Part shown: one piece after another, positions 34,420 through 43,673 of the stretch
Position numbering within the stretch: the stretch's first letter is position 1
Layout of the letters: every line of letters starts with the position of its first letter
Origin: CAYRGQ01 sp964444885
GTDB lineage: Bacteria > Bacteroidota > Bacteroidia > Sphingobacteriales > Sphingobacteriaceae
DNA: 44,992 nt
Assembly (NCBI GenBank): GCA_964444885.1
Contig: CAYUIZ010000010.1
Location: forward strand, 1 to 44,992
Direction: 5' to 3'
Program-made: the position numbers and the translations under genes
Notes under the pieces: generated by a model
The model's database searches: none
What the model was told of the DNA's origin: nothing
What the model saw: only the letters and a program-made list of their open reading frames with translations

Positions 34420-35488
34420 TACATTTGAAATTGATACACTTCCCCGCTCGATTACCTACTGTGGTGTAGCCCACGTCGAAGAGCTCACTGCGCAATTTGA
34501 TAAAGCGGTTTCGCTGTCGCGAGTTGATAGCCTTTCGGATTTGAGAAGCCATTTTAGGGCGATGGATTTTATGTTGCTTCCCGAAGCCTTGGTCATCGAG
34601 GTTAAATCCGATACCGAGCTTCTTTCCTTGTTTTTGGCGGAGTTGCGGGCCAATTCAATGACCAAAAGCCTGCCGGTGATTTTGCTGGTGCTGAAGGGTG
34701 ACTACCGGACGATGGTGCAAACCTTCAGCAGTCAAGTTGATGACATTTATTTTTACCCGTTTCCCGTGCCCCACATCAAGGCACGTATCCAGTTTCTGCA
34801 CAAGATCCGGATGACGGGCGATGCGGTCCCTTCTTTTCCTTCGCATCTTTTTGGAACCAAAGATTACCGCATATCCCGTCGCAAGCGCGTGTTTGACATT
34901 GTGGTAGCGAGTGCATTCGTGCTTTGTACCCTGCCGCTTATGGCGGTCGTCTGCATCCTGATCAAGCTTGATTCGAAAGGGCCGATCCTGTATACAAGCA
35001 AGCGTGCCGGATCAGGTTACCGTGTATTCGACTTCTACAAATTCAGGTCAATGAGAAATGAAGCGGATAAGGAATTGGAACACCTGAGCAAAGTGTCTAA
35101 CCAGTACGCCAACGGAACCGACACGGCTTTTGTTAAAATCAAAGATGATCCGCGCGTCACCCGTTTGGGTGCCTTTCTTCGCAATAGCAGCTTGGATGAG
35201 TTGCCCCAACTGTTTAATGTGCTCAAAGGCGATATGTCGCTCGTGGGGAACCGTCCACTACCGTTGTACGAAGCCGTGCAACTGACTTCCGACCAATGGG
35301 CTGCACGTTTTTTGGGGCCGGCGGGCATTACGGGCTTGTGGCAAGTGACAAAGCGAGGAAGAGGCGAAATGTCTGACCACGAACGCCGGCAACTGGACAA
35401 TTACTACGCCGAGCACGGTTGTTTTAACATGGATATCAAAATCCTCCTCCAGACCGTACCCGCGCTCTTCCAAAAAGAGAACGTATAA
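34403..35488 (+). CDS. sugar-phosphate transferase fused to a degenerate receiver-like domain
   Basis: A 361-residue protein. The C-terminal ~200 residues are a polyprenyl-phosphate sugar-1-phosphate transferase (initiating enzyme for exopolysaccharide or glycan chains): KRVFDIVVASAFVLCTLPLM membrane segment, RAGSGYRVFDFYKFRSM, the catalytic LDELPQLFNVLKGDMSLVG and GLWQVTKRGR. The first ~130 residues have receiver-like spacing (PEALVIEVKSD then SLPVILLVLKGD then YFYPFPVPHIKARIQFL), but the phospho-acceptor position reads Glu rather than Asp and the Lys-Pro of the K-loop is Tyr-Pro. It thus looks like a pseudo-receiver. ATG 34403 is used; GTG 34382 is possible. It overlaps the CheY-like gene. 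Confidence 0.88.
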   Translation: MESLTNTFEIDTLPRSITYCGVAHVEELTAQFDKAVSLSRVDSLSDLRSHFRAMDFMLLPEALVIEVKSDTELLSLFLAELRANSMTKSLPVILLVLKGDYRTMVQTFSSQVDDIYFYPFPVPHIKARIQFLHKIRMTGDAVPSFPSHLFGTKDYRISRRKRVFDIVVASAFVLCTLPLMAVVCILIKLDSKGPILYTSKRAGSGYRVFDFYKFRSMRNEADKELEHLSKVSNQYANGTDTAFVKIKDDPRVTRLGAFLRNSSLDELPQLFNVLKGDMSLVGNRPLPLYEAVQLTSDQWAARFLGPAGITGLWQVTKRGRGEMSDHERRQLDNYYAEHGCFNMDIKILLQTVPALFQKENV

Positions 35489-35537
35489 TCTGCCCACCCG
35501 ACGGTACGTTTTGCAGCCCGATGTCCCGATATACTGC

Positions 35538-35568
35538 TTGGCAATCTTGCTTATTTTTATAGCTTTGC
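35538..35568 (+). promoter_or_regulatory. promoter of the galM-like gene
   Basis: A -33-like TTG at 35538-35540 is followed after 19 bases by TAGCTTTGC (35560-35568), an exact -7 match. The implied leader is about 22 bases. Confidence 0.6.
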
Positions 35569-35593
35569 AGGACAGGTACCTAAACGAAACCAC

Positions 35594-36742
35594 ATGAAGC
35601 ATATCGTTCGAACGTTGCTTAGCGTTGCGCTAGCTGCGTCTATCCTCTCGTGCACCCAAATCCCGCATGCTGGCATTACGGCGTCCGGACTGGACCGCCA
35701 GGCGTTTCAACGCGTAATCAACGGCGATTCCACGGATCTTTTTGTGCTGCGCAACAAAGAAGGAGCGGAGGTTTGCATCACGAACTACGGTGGCCGGATT
35801 GTTTCCCTACTGGTGCCGGATGCCCAAGGCAACATGCAAGACGTCGTGCTGGGGTTTGACACGATCGACGAGTATACGGCAGGACCTTCGTCCTTCGGCG
35901 CGACAGTAGGACGGTTCGCTAACCGCATCGCGTATGGGCAGTTTACATTGGACGGGGATACGGTACACCTCGATGTCAATAGCGGCAATCACTCCATCCA
36001 TGGCGGCCTCAAGGGCTGGCAATACCAAGTCTTTCACGCCACCCAGCATTCCGATAGCACATTGTCGCTCGCTTACGTATCGCCCGACGGCGAGGGAGGC
36101 TTCCCCGGTACGGTGTCCGTCGAGGTCAACTTCCATTTTACCCATGATCATGCTTTGCGCATCGATTACCATGCAGAAACCGACCGGAAAACCGTAATAA
36201 ATATGACCAACCACAGCTTCTTCAACCTTTCGGGGGATCCACGGCGCACTGTATTGGATGACGTACTATATGTTCGGGCGAGCCACTTCACCCCGCTGGA
36301 CGACACGTCGGTCCCGACAGGCGAAATCTGGCCTGTAGTAGGTACCCCTTTTGATTTCACGCAGCCCGTGGCTATTGGCGAAGCGATAGCGCGCGACAGT
36401 GGACATGCACAGTTGGCTGTGGCGCACGGATTTGACCACAATTTTATCCTCGACACCCATGCCGACCCGAATGTGCTGGCAGCGCGTCTTTACTCACCGG
36501 TGAGCGGTATTGCCATGGAGGTGTTTACCAATGAGCCGGGCATGCAGGTGTATACTGGAAACATGCTGGACGGCTCGCGGGTGGGCAAAGGCCAAGTCCC
36601 CATGGACAAACAAACCGCAATATGCCTGGAAACGCAGCACTTTCCGGATTCGCCTAATAAGCCCGATTGGCCATCGACCGTATTGGCGCCCGGCGAACGG
36701 TATTACAGCACCTGCACCTACCGGTTTAGTGTGGCCGATTAA
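35594..36742 (+). CDS. galM: lipoprotein aldose 1-epimerase (mutarotase)
   Basis: A 382-residue enzyme that interconverts alpha and beta anomers of aldoses. The lipoprotein signal MKHIVRTLLSVALAASILSC (Cys20) predicts an anchored form in the envelope. Catalytic motifs are present: NHSIHGGLKGW (acid/base His region), INMTNHSFFNLSG (second His) and ICLETQHFPDSPN (catalytic Glu). Length and order match GalM. It probably conditions sugars in the periplasm before uptake. It has its own promoter and lies 117 bases upstream of cysS. Confidence 0.93.
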   Translation: MKHIVRTLLSVALAASILSCTQIPHAGITASGLDRQAFQRVINGDSTDLFVLRNKEGAEVCITNYGGRIVSLLVPDAQGNMQDVVLGFDTIDEYTAGPSSFGATVGRFANRIAYGQFTLDGDTVHLDVNSGNHSIHGGLKGWQYQVFHATQHSDSTLSLAYVSPDGEGGFPGTVSVEVNFHFTHDHALRIDYHAETDRKTVINMTNHSFFNLSGDPRRTVLDDVLYVRASHFTPLDDTSVPTGEIWPVVGTPFDFTQPVAIGEAIARDSGHAQLAVAHGFDHNFILDTHADPNVLAARLYSPVSGIAMEVFTNEPGMQVYTGNMLDGSRVGKGQVPMDKQTAICLETQHFPDSPNKPDWPSTVLAPGERYYSTCTYRFSVAD

Positions 36743-36859
36743 GCGACGATCGGGGTTTGTTGGATCGCTGGTCGTGTAGTGGTTCCCGGTACCGCACGCC
36801 GGGACAAATATTCCTCAAGCACGGCAGCGTTTCGCCTTTATTTCGTATTTTCGCGCCTT

Positions 36860-38326
36860 ATGGACAGCCAATTGGTTATATATAATACATTGACGCGGAC
36901 CAAAGAACCCTTTGCGCCGCTTACCCCTCCGTTTGTAGGTTTATACGTATGCGGGCCTACGGTTTACAGCGACGTGCATCTCGGAAATTGCCGCACGTTC
37001 GTATCCTTCGATCTGATCTATCGTTATCTAATCCACCTCGGATATAAGGTACGTTACGTCCGCAACATTACCGATGCTGGCCACTTAGAGGGAGACAACG
37101 ACGAAGGGGACGATAAGTTTTCAAAAAAGGCTAAGTTGGAGAAGCTCGAGCCGATGGAAATTGTTCAGAAATATACGCTGGGGTTTCATGAGGTGCTCCG
37201 CTTGTTTAATACCTTGCCACCCAGCATTGAGCCGACGGCCACTGGCCACATATCCGAGCAGATTGAGATGGTCAAGCGGATCATCGATAACGGGTTTGCC
37301 TATGTGGTCAATGGTACGGTTTATTTCGATGTGGAGAAGTACGTACAGACGAACGACTATACCATTCTGACCAACCGGAAGCTGGACGATATGCTTAGCA
37401 ATACACGGGAACTTAGCGGACAGGATGAGAAGCGGGGTCGGCTGGACTTCGCGCTATGGATCAAAGCCAAACCCGAGCACATCATGCGCTGGCCATCGCC
37501 CTGGGGCGTCGGATTTCCGGGTTGGCATATTGAGTGTTCGGCGATGAGCAGCAAGTACTTAGGCGAGCAGTTTGACATTCACGGCGGGGGAATGGACTTG
37601 GCGGCTACCCACCATACAAACGAGATTGCACAATCGCAGGCCTGCAACCACACGACACCAGCAAAGTACTGGATGCACACCAATATGCTCACCGTCAACG
37701 GTGCACGCATGTCTAAATCAGCAGGTAATGGCTTTCTTCCGAACGAGTTGTTTTCGGGTAACCATCCTTTGCTAGACAAAGGCTATTCGCCGATGGCGGT
37801 TCGGTTCTTTATGCTGCAGGCTCATTACCGAAGCACGTTGGATTTCTCGAATGAGGCTTTGGATGCCGCCGACAAGGGATACCGGCGCTTGATGAACGCG
37901 GTGGCGCTCCTGCCGAAGTTGAAACCGGCAGCAAAGAAATCCGATGTGGATATACAGGCCATTCGCGAACGCAGCTACGCGGCGATGAATGACGACTTCA
38001 ACAGTCCTGTACTCATTGCCGAAGTGTTTGAGGTAGTTCGTATTATCAACAGCATTTACGATGGTAAAATAGCAGCCGATGCGACGACTTTGGAAGCCAT
38101 CGGGGCTTACATCAACGATTTCGTTTTTGATATCATGGGGCTGCTCGAGGAGCACGATGGGGGAGATGAAGGCTTCGCGAACGTGATGGACTTGGTGATC
38201 CAATGGCGGAACGACGCCAAAGCAAACAAGGATTACGTCACATCCGACAGGATCCGGGAAGGCCTGAGCTCCATTGGCATACAGCTCAAAGATAGCAAGG
38301 AAGGCACGCTTTGGAACAGGATTTGA
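36860..38326 (+). CDS. cysS: cysteinyl-tRNA synthetase
   Basis: A 488-residue class I aminoacyl-tRNA synthetase. The zinc-binding Cys31 (YVCGPTVYS), the HIGH-type motif HLGN (40-43), WHIECSAMS with its Cys and HHTNEIAQSQA with its His (zinc ligands), and the KMSKS-type RMSKSAGN near residue 283 are all present, followed by the helical C-terminal anticodon region. ATG 36860 gives the canonical MDSQLVIYNTLTR start; the frame is open 27 codons further upstream but that part lacks family features. Confidence 0.97.
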   Translation: MDSQLVIYNTLTRTKEPFAPLTPPFVGLYVCGPTVYSDVHLGNCRTFVSFDLIYRYLIHLGYKVRYVRNITDAGHLEGDNDEGDDKFSKKAKLEKLEPMEIVQKYTLGFHEVLRLFNTLPPSIEPTATGHISEQIEMVKRIIDNGFAYVVNGTVYFDVEKYVQTNDYTILTNRKLDDMLSNTRELSGQDEKRGRLDFALWIKAKPEHIMRWPSPWGVGFPGWHIECSAMSSKYLGEQFDIHGGGMDLAATHHTNEIAQSQACNHTTPAKYWMHTNMLTVNGARMSKSAGNGFLPNELFSGNHPLLDKGYSPMAVRFFMLQAHYRSTLDFSNEALDAADKGYRRLMNAVALLPKLKPAAKKSDVDIQAIRERSYAAMNDDFNSPVLIAEVFEVVRIINSIYDGKIAADATTLEAIGAYINDFVFDIMGLLEEHDGGDEGFANVMDLVIQWRNDAKANKDYVTSDRIREGLSSIGIQLKDSKEGTLWNRI

Positions 38327-38393
38327 TAAGTCGGAAAGTAAAAAAATGCGCCTGACCGAGTTATCGGCAATAGTGGGCAGATTACGTTTCAGT

Positions 38394-39278
38394 ATGCATC
38401 AGAAGACATCGATCACATCCGCAAGACGCCTGATTGGGCTTTTAGGGGTTTTCGCGTTGCTGGCCACGCCGGCTTGGGGGCAGTTGCCCGACAAAGTAGG
38501 GAGTTTGCTGGCGGCCGACCGCGCCGCCGCGCGTATCTCCGTAAACCAGGGAGCGCACACCGCCTTGCGGAGCATCGTCGACCAGCATTCCATTTTTTTT
38601 ACGCCAGACCGCGTCAATGCGGTCAATTATCTCAGAAGTAGGCCTAATATACCCGACGTGCTGCGTTGGGAAACCAACTTTTGCGTTGTGGCCAAAAGCA
38701 TGGAGTGGGGTGTCACTGCCGGACCGATGACCTTCCAGCGCGTAGGAGCCCGGCAACGCCAAGGCGAGTACCTCACGGTATGGAAGCGCGACCGAAAGGG
38801 GAATTGGAAAGTGGAGTTGCGTGCCGAAGTAGAGCATAAGGGTACGAATTCCGATATCACGCCGCTCTTTTTCGAACCGCCGAACGATAACTACGTCCGT
38901 CACCGATCCAAAACCCGGCTGGCCCAGCGCGATGAAATTATCAGAAGCAATGAGGAACTGTTTTCGTCGGTTTCCAAATCAAGCGCACAGGCAGCCTACA
39001 ACGAATTCCTCGCCGAGGACGCCCGCCTGCTTTATCCCTGGCAAGCTCCGATTGTTGGGAAAAAAGGGATTTTGGGCTTTTTGAATAAACAAAAGATGGA
39101 TGTCGTCACGGAGTCCGAGGCGGTTAGCCGGGCATATAGCGGCGAGTGGGCTTATTCCTACGGCACGGCAACGGTGCATACCGCGGAGAGCGCGGTGCCA
39201 TATCGCTACGTGCGGATATGGAAAATGCAAGATGACTACCAGTGGCACATTCAGATTGAGATGCTTTTCGAGCGTTGA
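38394..39278 (+). CDS. secreted protein with two NTF2/SnoaL-like domains
   Basis: A 294-residue exported protein with a signal peptide ending TPAWGQ near residue 26. Two similar halves follow: residues about 30-160 (LLAADRAAARIS….LVDQHSIFF-type start, GEYLTVWKRDRKGNWKVELR end) and about 175-294 (AAYNEFLAEDARLLYPWQAP start, YRYVRIWKMQDDYQWHIQIEM end). This repeat of an acidic helix-and-sheet unit is the pattern of the DUF4440/SnoaL NTF2-like fold. Ligand unknown. Several upstream starts exist; ATG 38394 directly precedes the signal. A terminator follows. Confidence 0.72.
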   Translation: MHQKTSITSARRLIGLLGVFALLATPAWGQLPDKVGSLLAADRAAARISVNQGAHTALRSIVDQHSIFFTPDRVNAVNYLRSRPNIPDVLRWETNFCVVAKSMEWGVTAGPMTFQRVGARQRQGEYLTVWKRDRKGNWKVELRAEVEHKGTNSDITPLFFEPPNDNYVRHRSKTRLAQRDEIIRSNEELFSSVSKSSAQAAYNEFLAEDARLLYPWQAPIVGKKGILGFLNKQKMDVVTESEAVSRAYSGEWAYSYGTATVHTAESAVPYRYVRIWKMQDDYQWHIQIEMLFER

Positions 39279-39304
39279 CCGCTGTGCCAAGCAAGAACAC
39301 AATC

Positions 39305-39338
39305 AAGCCACCGAAATGAAAAATTGGCGGCTTTTTTT
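39305..39338 (+). terminator. terminator after the NTF2-like gene
   Basis: AAGCCACC (39305-39312) pairs with GGCGGCTT (39326-39333) with one A·C mismatch, followed by a T-run to 39338. Confidence 0.75.
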
Positions 39339-39625
39339 GTTTTTGTTGACCGAAAATCCTTACCCTATACGGGGTGGTATCGATCAAGTTAGTACGTAAT
39401 GGATTCAGATAGAAAGATATGTGGCTGTTGCCAGTCCAATTCTGGAACACTAGGATGAGACACACGGCACGCGTGCGTCATGAGGGGGTGTCCGATTAGC
39501 GTATATGTTTTAAAAGAAGTTCTTCTCATCGATCATAAATGAGACCCAACCGACTGTCGCGTCAGTGGAAAAGGTGGTATTCCTTATTCGTCCTTGACAC
39601 GATGACTCTGCCCGACATAATATAG

Positions 39626-39671
39626 AAAACTGTCTGAAGGGCGCTCATTGTTTCGAACGACTTTCAGACAG
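39626..39671 (-). terminator. terminator of the nrd operon
   Basis: CTGTCTGAA (39630-39638) and TTCAGACAG (39663-39671) form a perfect 9-pair stem with a 24-base loop. On the minus strand it is followed by TTTTCTATATT. It lies about 43 bases beyond the nrdF stop codon. Confidence 0.6.
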
Positions 39672-39713
39672 CTTGGCTTTTCGGTTATGGAAGTATGCTG
39701 CTATACGTATAGG

Positions 39714-40721
39714 TCAAACCGCAATATCCGTGTCCATCACGAAATCCTCGTCGCGCAGGTGCACGATTTCGGTAGCCTTTTCATAGTTGGTGGATTTTTT
39801 CGAGAAAAAGTCGTGTTGTGTGGTCTCGACGTTTAGTCCGTTGAGTACGATGGGGTTCACGTTTTTCACTTCATACTTGGCCGGGAATCCAAGATTCATC
39901 AGCGCTTTGTTGGCGTTATACCGCACGTATTCTTTTACCTCAGCTGTAAGGCCTACCTCCGTGTACACATCTTCGGTGTATTTCAGTTCGTTTTCGTACA
40001 GTTCTTCGAGCAGGGTGTACATTTTCTCTTTGGTTTGCTCGGGGTTGGGCAATGTGCGGTAAACATCCTGTGCCAGCAGACCCACGAATATCCCGTGGAT
40101 GGACTCGTCCGCAACGATTTTCTTGATGATGTCCGCGCTGGCCACCATATGGCCTTGTCCGCATAGCCACAGCGGGATGAAAAAGCCGCTGTAGAACAGG
40201 AATGACTCGAGGAACACAGACGCGACCATCCCCATAAACAGGTCTTCTTTGCTAATGTCTCTCGACTCCAGTTTGCGGTAGTACTTGTCGATCATGGCCG
40301 CTTTAAACTGGAGGTATTTATTGCTTTGCACCCAATCGAATACGTCTTCGATGTCTTGGGAAGTCGCTACGGTCGTAAAGATTGTCGAGTATGACTTAGC
40401 ATGGATCGCTTCCATCATACACATGTATGATAATACCGCCTTGTTCTGTAGGGAATCAACGTGGTCGATGATCATCGGCATGCCCGTATGGCTCTGCAGG
40501 GTGTCAAGCAGGGTTAGCCCGCCCAGCGCTTTTTTGTAGCATTGGCGCATCTCTGGCGACAGGGATTTCCAGCTGTCAATATCCTTGGACGGGATGTATT
40601 CAGTGTCAATCCAAAACTGCTTGATGTTTTGCTCCCAAAACATCAGGGCGTAATCATTGTCTGGCACGTTCCAGTTGACTGCTTTGTATTTCTTGTCTGC
40701 ATTCATGGTCGTATTCATCAT
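39714..40721 (-). CDS. nrdF: class Ib ribonucleotide reductase, beta (radical) subunit
   Basis: A 335-residue di-metal/tyrosyl-radical subunit. Ligands by alignment with E. coli NrdF are Asp73, Glu104, His107, Glu172, Glu206 and His209, and the radical residue Tyr111 sits in AIHAKSYSTIF. The SVFLESFLFYSGF and C-terminal HDFFS segments also mark class Ib. It works with NrdE to make deoxyribonucleotides, normally using a manganese or iron centre activated via NrdI. It is the last gene of nrdHIEF, 83 bases after nrdE. Confidence 0.95.
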   Translation of the reverse strand: MMNTTMNADKKYKAVNWNVPDNDYALMFWEQNIKQFWIDTEYIPSKDIDSWKSLSPEMRQCYKKALGGLTLLDTLQSHTGMPMIIDHVDSLQNKAVLSYMCMMEAIHAKSYSTIFTTVATSQDIEDVFDWVQSNKYLQFKAAMIDKYYRKLESRDISKEDLFMGMVASVFLESFLFYSGFFIPLWLCGQGHMVASADIIKKIVADESIHGIFVGLLAQDVYRTLPNPEQTKEKMYTLLEELYENELKYTEDVYTEVGLTAEVKEYVRYNANKALMNLGFPAKYEVKNVNPIVLNGLNVETTQHDFFSKKSTNYEKATEIVHLRDEDFVMDTDIAV

Positions 40722-40804
40722 TCGTGTGGGTTTTAGACAGGAGATACGGAGCCGTTAAACCCCGTATCTCTTGGTGTTCTTAATCAGGATGCGTACTGGC
40801 TGGA

Positions 40805-42910
40805 CTAGGCCGAGCAGGATACGCACTCTTCTATCGTCGATTTGCGCGTCCGCGTGTAGTACAGGGATTTGAGTCCCATTTTGTGCGCATAGATATAGTA
40901 TTTGGCCAAATCGCGCGTCGTGTCTTTCGAGTTGGTATGCAGGATTGTCGACACACCTTGGTCAATGTGGCGCTGCACCACGGATATCAAGCGCAATACC
41001 TTCATTTGGTCCATGTCGTACGCAGACTTAAAGTAGAAGTAGTTGTCGTTCGTCAGGTACGGCATGGGGTAGTACGTCGTGCTGTCACCGTATTCGCGCA
41101 CCTCGATGATGTCTACGATCGGCATGACGGACGCCGTGGCGTTCATGATGTAGGACGTAGACTGGTTCGGCGCAATGGCCATGCGGTAAGCGTGGTAAAT
41201 GCCGTGTTCCGCCACTTGGGCTTTCAATTCGGCCCAATCTTCCTTGGTAGGGATGGCGATACCCGCAAACATCTCACTCACTTTAATGGTCGTCGGATGG
41301 TACTCTTTGGTCACGTACATGTCGAAGTATGTTCCGTCCGCGTAAGCTGATTTTTCGAAGCCTTTGAAGGTCGTGCCCCGCTCGCGTGCAATTTCCATTG
41401 ACGCTTGCAGCGAATAGAAGTTCATCATCATGAAGAAGACGTTGGCAAAATCCAGTGCTTCTTCGGATTCGTACATGATGAAGTTTTTGGCGAGGTATCC
41501 ATGCAGGTTCATGGCGCCCAAGCCTACGCTGTGCAATTCGCGGTTGGCTTTCTGGATGGAAGGCACCATCGCAATGTCGGTGACGTCAGACACCACCGTC
41601 AGCGATCGCATCGCCATTTTTATGGCTTCTTTCACCCGCTTGTTATCCATCACCGTAGCGATGTTCAGCGAGCCCAAGTTGCAGGATATGCCATACCGGA
41701 TCGTGTCTTCCTTGCCGTAGATGTTGATGTCAGAAACTTCTGATATCTGCATGATCTCGGTGCACAGATTCGAGAACTTGACTTGGCCGAGGCCGTTCAG
41801 CGCGTGCTGGCGGTTGGCGTTTTCCTTGAAGAAGATGTACGGATAACCACTTTCTTTCTGCGTTTGCGCTATTTTGACCAGCATGTGGCGTGCGTTGATT
41901 TTACGCTTCTTGATCCGCGGGTTGGAGATCAGCTCGTCATACATCTCGTCCATGTCAAGCTCGTCGAGGTACTTGCCATATTCCTGCATGACGGTATGCG
42001 GGTGGATGAGGTAGCAGGGCTCGTCGTTAGCGGCGAGTTCCATGAACTTGTCCGGGATGACAATACCGATCGAAAGGGACTTGATCCTTACTTTCTCATC
42101 CACGTTGATTTTCTTGCAATCGAGGAATTCCTCGATATCCGCGTGGAAAATATTGAGGTACACGGCACCTGCGCCAGGGCGTTGTCCCAACTGGTTGGCA
42201 TAGGAAAACGTGTCTTCAAGGATTTTCATGATGGGCAGTACGCCTCCGGCGCGGCCTTCAACGCCTTTGATCGCTTCGCCACGTGCCCGGATTTTCGAGA
42301 TGTTAAACGACACACCGCCACCGATTGACGAGAGTTTCATGGCCGAGTCTACCGCATAGCCGATACCATTGAGGTTGTCGCCAATTTCGTCCAGGAAGCA
42401 AGATACAAGCTCGCCCGACCGTTTTTTGCCCGCGTTGAGGAACGTAGGGGTAGCCGGCTGATACTCTTGGTTAATCAGGATTTCGGCATATTGCAGGGCA
42501 TGCTCCACGCCGTCATTGCGTCCCAGGAATAGTGCCACCGCCATCACGCGGTCTTCATAACGCTCCAAGAACTTTTCGCCACTATCGTCGCGCAGGGCGT
42601 AGCTCTGGAAAAACTTGAACGCGCTCATGAACGATTGGAACCGGAATTTTTTACCCATCACGAAGTCGTACACCTGTTCGATCTCCTCGAAGGTATACCA
42701 TTCGTAGAAGTTGACGTAGTAGTCGTTTTCGGTCAAATAATCCATTTTTTCCTTCAACGTATAGAAGAATACCGTGTTCTTGTTGACGTAGTTAAGGAAA
42801 TACGAGCGAACAGCCTCCTTGTCTTTGTGCAGGCTGTACTCGTCATCATGTTTGATCATGATCTCGTTATTGAGCAAAATCCAGTTCTTTGCTACCTCGT
42901 TTGTTATCAT
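40805..42910 (-). CDS. nrdE: class Ib ribonucleotide reductase, alpha (catalytic) subunit
   Basis: A 701-residue catalytic subunit that reduces ribonucleoside diphosphates. Visible features: the N-terminal NW(I)LLNNEIMIKHD, EYQPATPTFLNAG, the redox Cys in SGELVSCFLDE, the active-site SNLCTEIM and SCNLGSLN, radical-transfer and loop segments, and the C-terminal thiol pair CVSC (residues 696-699) reduced by NrdH. ATG 42910 gives the N-terminus typical of Bacillus-type NrdE; it overlaps nrdI by 44 bases. The N-terminal ATP-cone of NrdA is absent, as expected for class Ib. Confidence 0.97.
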   Translation of the reverse strand: MITNEVAKNWILLNNEIMIKHDDEYSLHKDKEAVRSYFLNYVNKNTVFFYTLKEKMDYLTENDYYVNFYEWYTFEEIEQVYDFVMGKKFRFQSFMSAFKFFQSYALRDDSGEKFLERYEDRVMAVALFLGRNDGVEHALQYAEILINQEYQPATPTFLNAGKKRSGELVSCFLDEIGDNLNGIGYAVDSAMKLSSIGGGVSFNISKIRARGEAIKGVEGRAGGVLPIMKILEDTFSYANQLGQRPGAGAVYLNIFHADIEEFLDCKKINVDEKVRIKSLSIGIVIPDKFMELAANDEPCYLIHPHTVMQEYGKYLDELDMDEMYDELISNPRIKKRKINARHMLVKIAQTQKESGYPYIFFKENANRQHALNGLGQVKFSNLCTEIMQISEVSDINIYGKEDTIRYGISCNLGSLNIATVMDNKRVKEAIKMAMRSLTVVSDVTDIAMVPSIQKANRELHSVGLGAMNLHGYLAKNFIMYESEEALDFANVFFMMMNFYSLQASMEIARERGTTFKGFEKSAYADGTYFDMYVTKEYHPTTIKVSEMFAGIAIPTKEDWAELKAQVAEHGIYHAYRMAIAPNQSTSYIMNATASVMPIVDIIEVREYGDSTTYYPMPYLTNDNYFYFKSAYDMDQMKVLRLISVVQRHIDQGVSTILHTNSKDTTRDLAKYYIYAHKMGLKSLYYTRTRKSTIEECVSCSA

Positions 42911-43277
42911 AATGCTTGTTACTAATAGTGTCTATAAAATGCTTGACGTCGTCGGGCGTTCCCGACAGTTCAAATTTTATGGCTGCCGGTATGCCATATT
43001 GGGTATTGATTTTATCCATTGCTACGCCGTAGTTCCTGCCCCAGTTGCGGTTTCCGCTCGATGATACGGACTCGATATAAGGGCTGGCCTCTTGCAGGAA
43101 GCGGTCGGTAGTTTCCGGCACTTCGCCAAACCGCGTGGTGAACGTCACTAGGTGGCCTCGTTCGCCGATTGGCATGTCGGGATGGATCTTGATCGCTTCC
43201 CAGCCCGTTGCTGCCACTACTTCATTGATAAAACGCTCCGTGTTGCCCGTTTTGCTGTCGTAATAAATCCGCTCCAT
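42867..43277 (-). CDS. nrdI: NrdI flavodoxin-like activase
   Basis: A 136-residue FMN protein that delivers the oxidant for assembly of the NrdF metal-radical centre. The phosphate-binding loop YYDSKTGNTERF is at the N-terminus and the RFGEVPETTDRFL segment follows; SSSGNRNWGRNYGVAMDKI is the family's flavin-contact region. The C-terminal ~18 residues overlap the nrdE start by 44 bases. It lies 25 bases after nrdH. Confidence 0.93.
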   Translation of the reverse strand: MERIYYDSKTGNTERFINEVVAATGWEAIKIHPDMPIGERGHLVTFTTRFGEVPETTDRFLQEASPYIESVSSSGNRNWGRNYGVAMDKINTQYGIPAAIKFELSGTPDDVKHFIDTISNKHYDNKRGSKELDFAQ

Positions 43278-43302
43278 ATCCTTTTCACGCTAAAACGGTC
43301 AG

Positions 43303-43539
43303 TTACTGGGCTGCGATCGCAGAAAGTTCTTCCGGTTTAAATCCGATGATGCGTTGTTTTTCCTGCTCCTGCTCAATCACGATGACGGTAGGAACGGTAC
43401 GTACTTTGTATTGGATAGCTAGCTCGGGTTTGTCAAATGGATTGACCGTTTCGTAACTGATTCCCCGCTGATCCAAAAATTCGGATACCTGATTGCAAGG
43501 TGCACAATCGTTTTTTTCGAATTTTATCACTCTTGTCAT
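43303..43539 (-). CDS. nrdH: NrdH-type glutaredoxin-like protein
   Basis: A 78-residue thioredoxin-fold reductant that regenerates the NrdE thiols. The redox pair is Cys12-Ala-Pro-Cys15, whereas most NrdH proteins have a CxQC motif, so the pair looks more thioredoxin-like. A cis-Pro segment (VRTVPTVIVIE) follows. It is the first gene of the operon, with nrdI, nrdE and nrdF downstream. Confidence 0.85.
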   Translation of the reverse strand: MTRVIKFEKNDCAPCNQVSEFLDQRGISYETVNPFDKPELAIQYKVRTVPTVIVIEQEQEKQRIIGFKPEELSAIAAQ

Positions 43540-43673
43540 GTCTTAAAAAATTAATGTTTACGAAATGGGTGTTGCTAACTAAAAAAAGCCGACGTGAAGC
43601 CGGACGGCGTATCGGGAATTTTTATGGCTCCCTTGATGCTCCAACAAATATCATTGATTTATCTTCAGAAGCC

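Larger units (their letters stand above)
39279..39713. other. intergenic region between two convergent gene ends
   Basis: This 435-base stretch holds a plus-strand terminator for the NTF2-like gene and a minus-strand terminator for the ribonucleotide reductase operon, annotated separately. Nothing else, including no protein-like frame, was seen between them. Confidence 0.5.
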
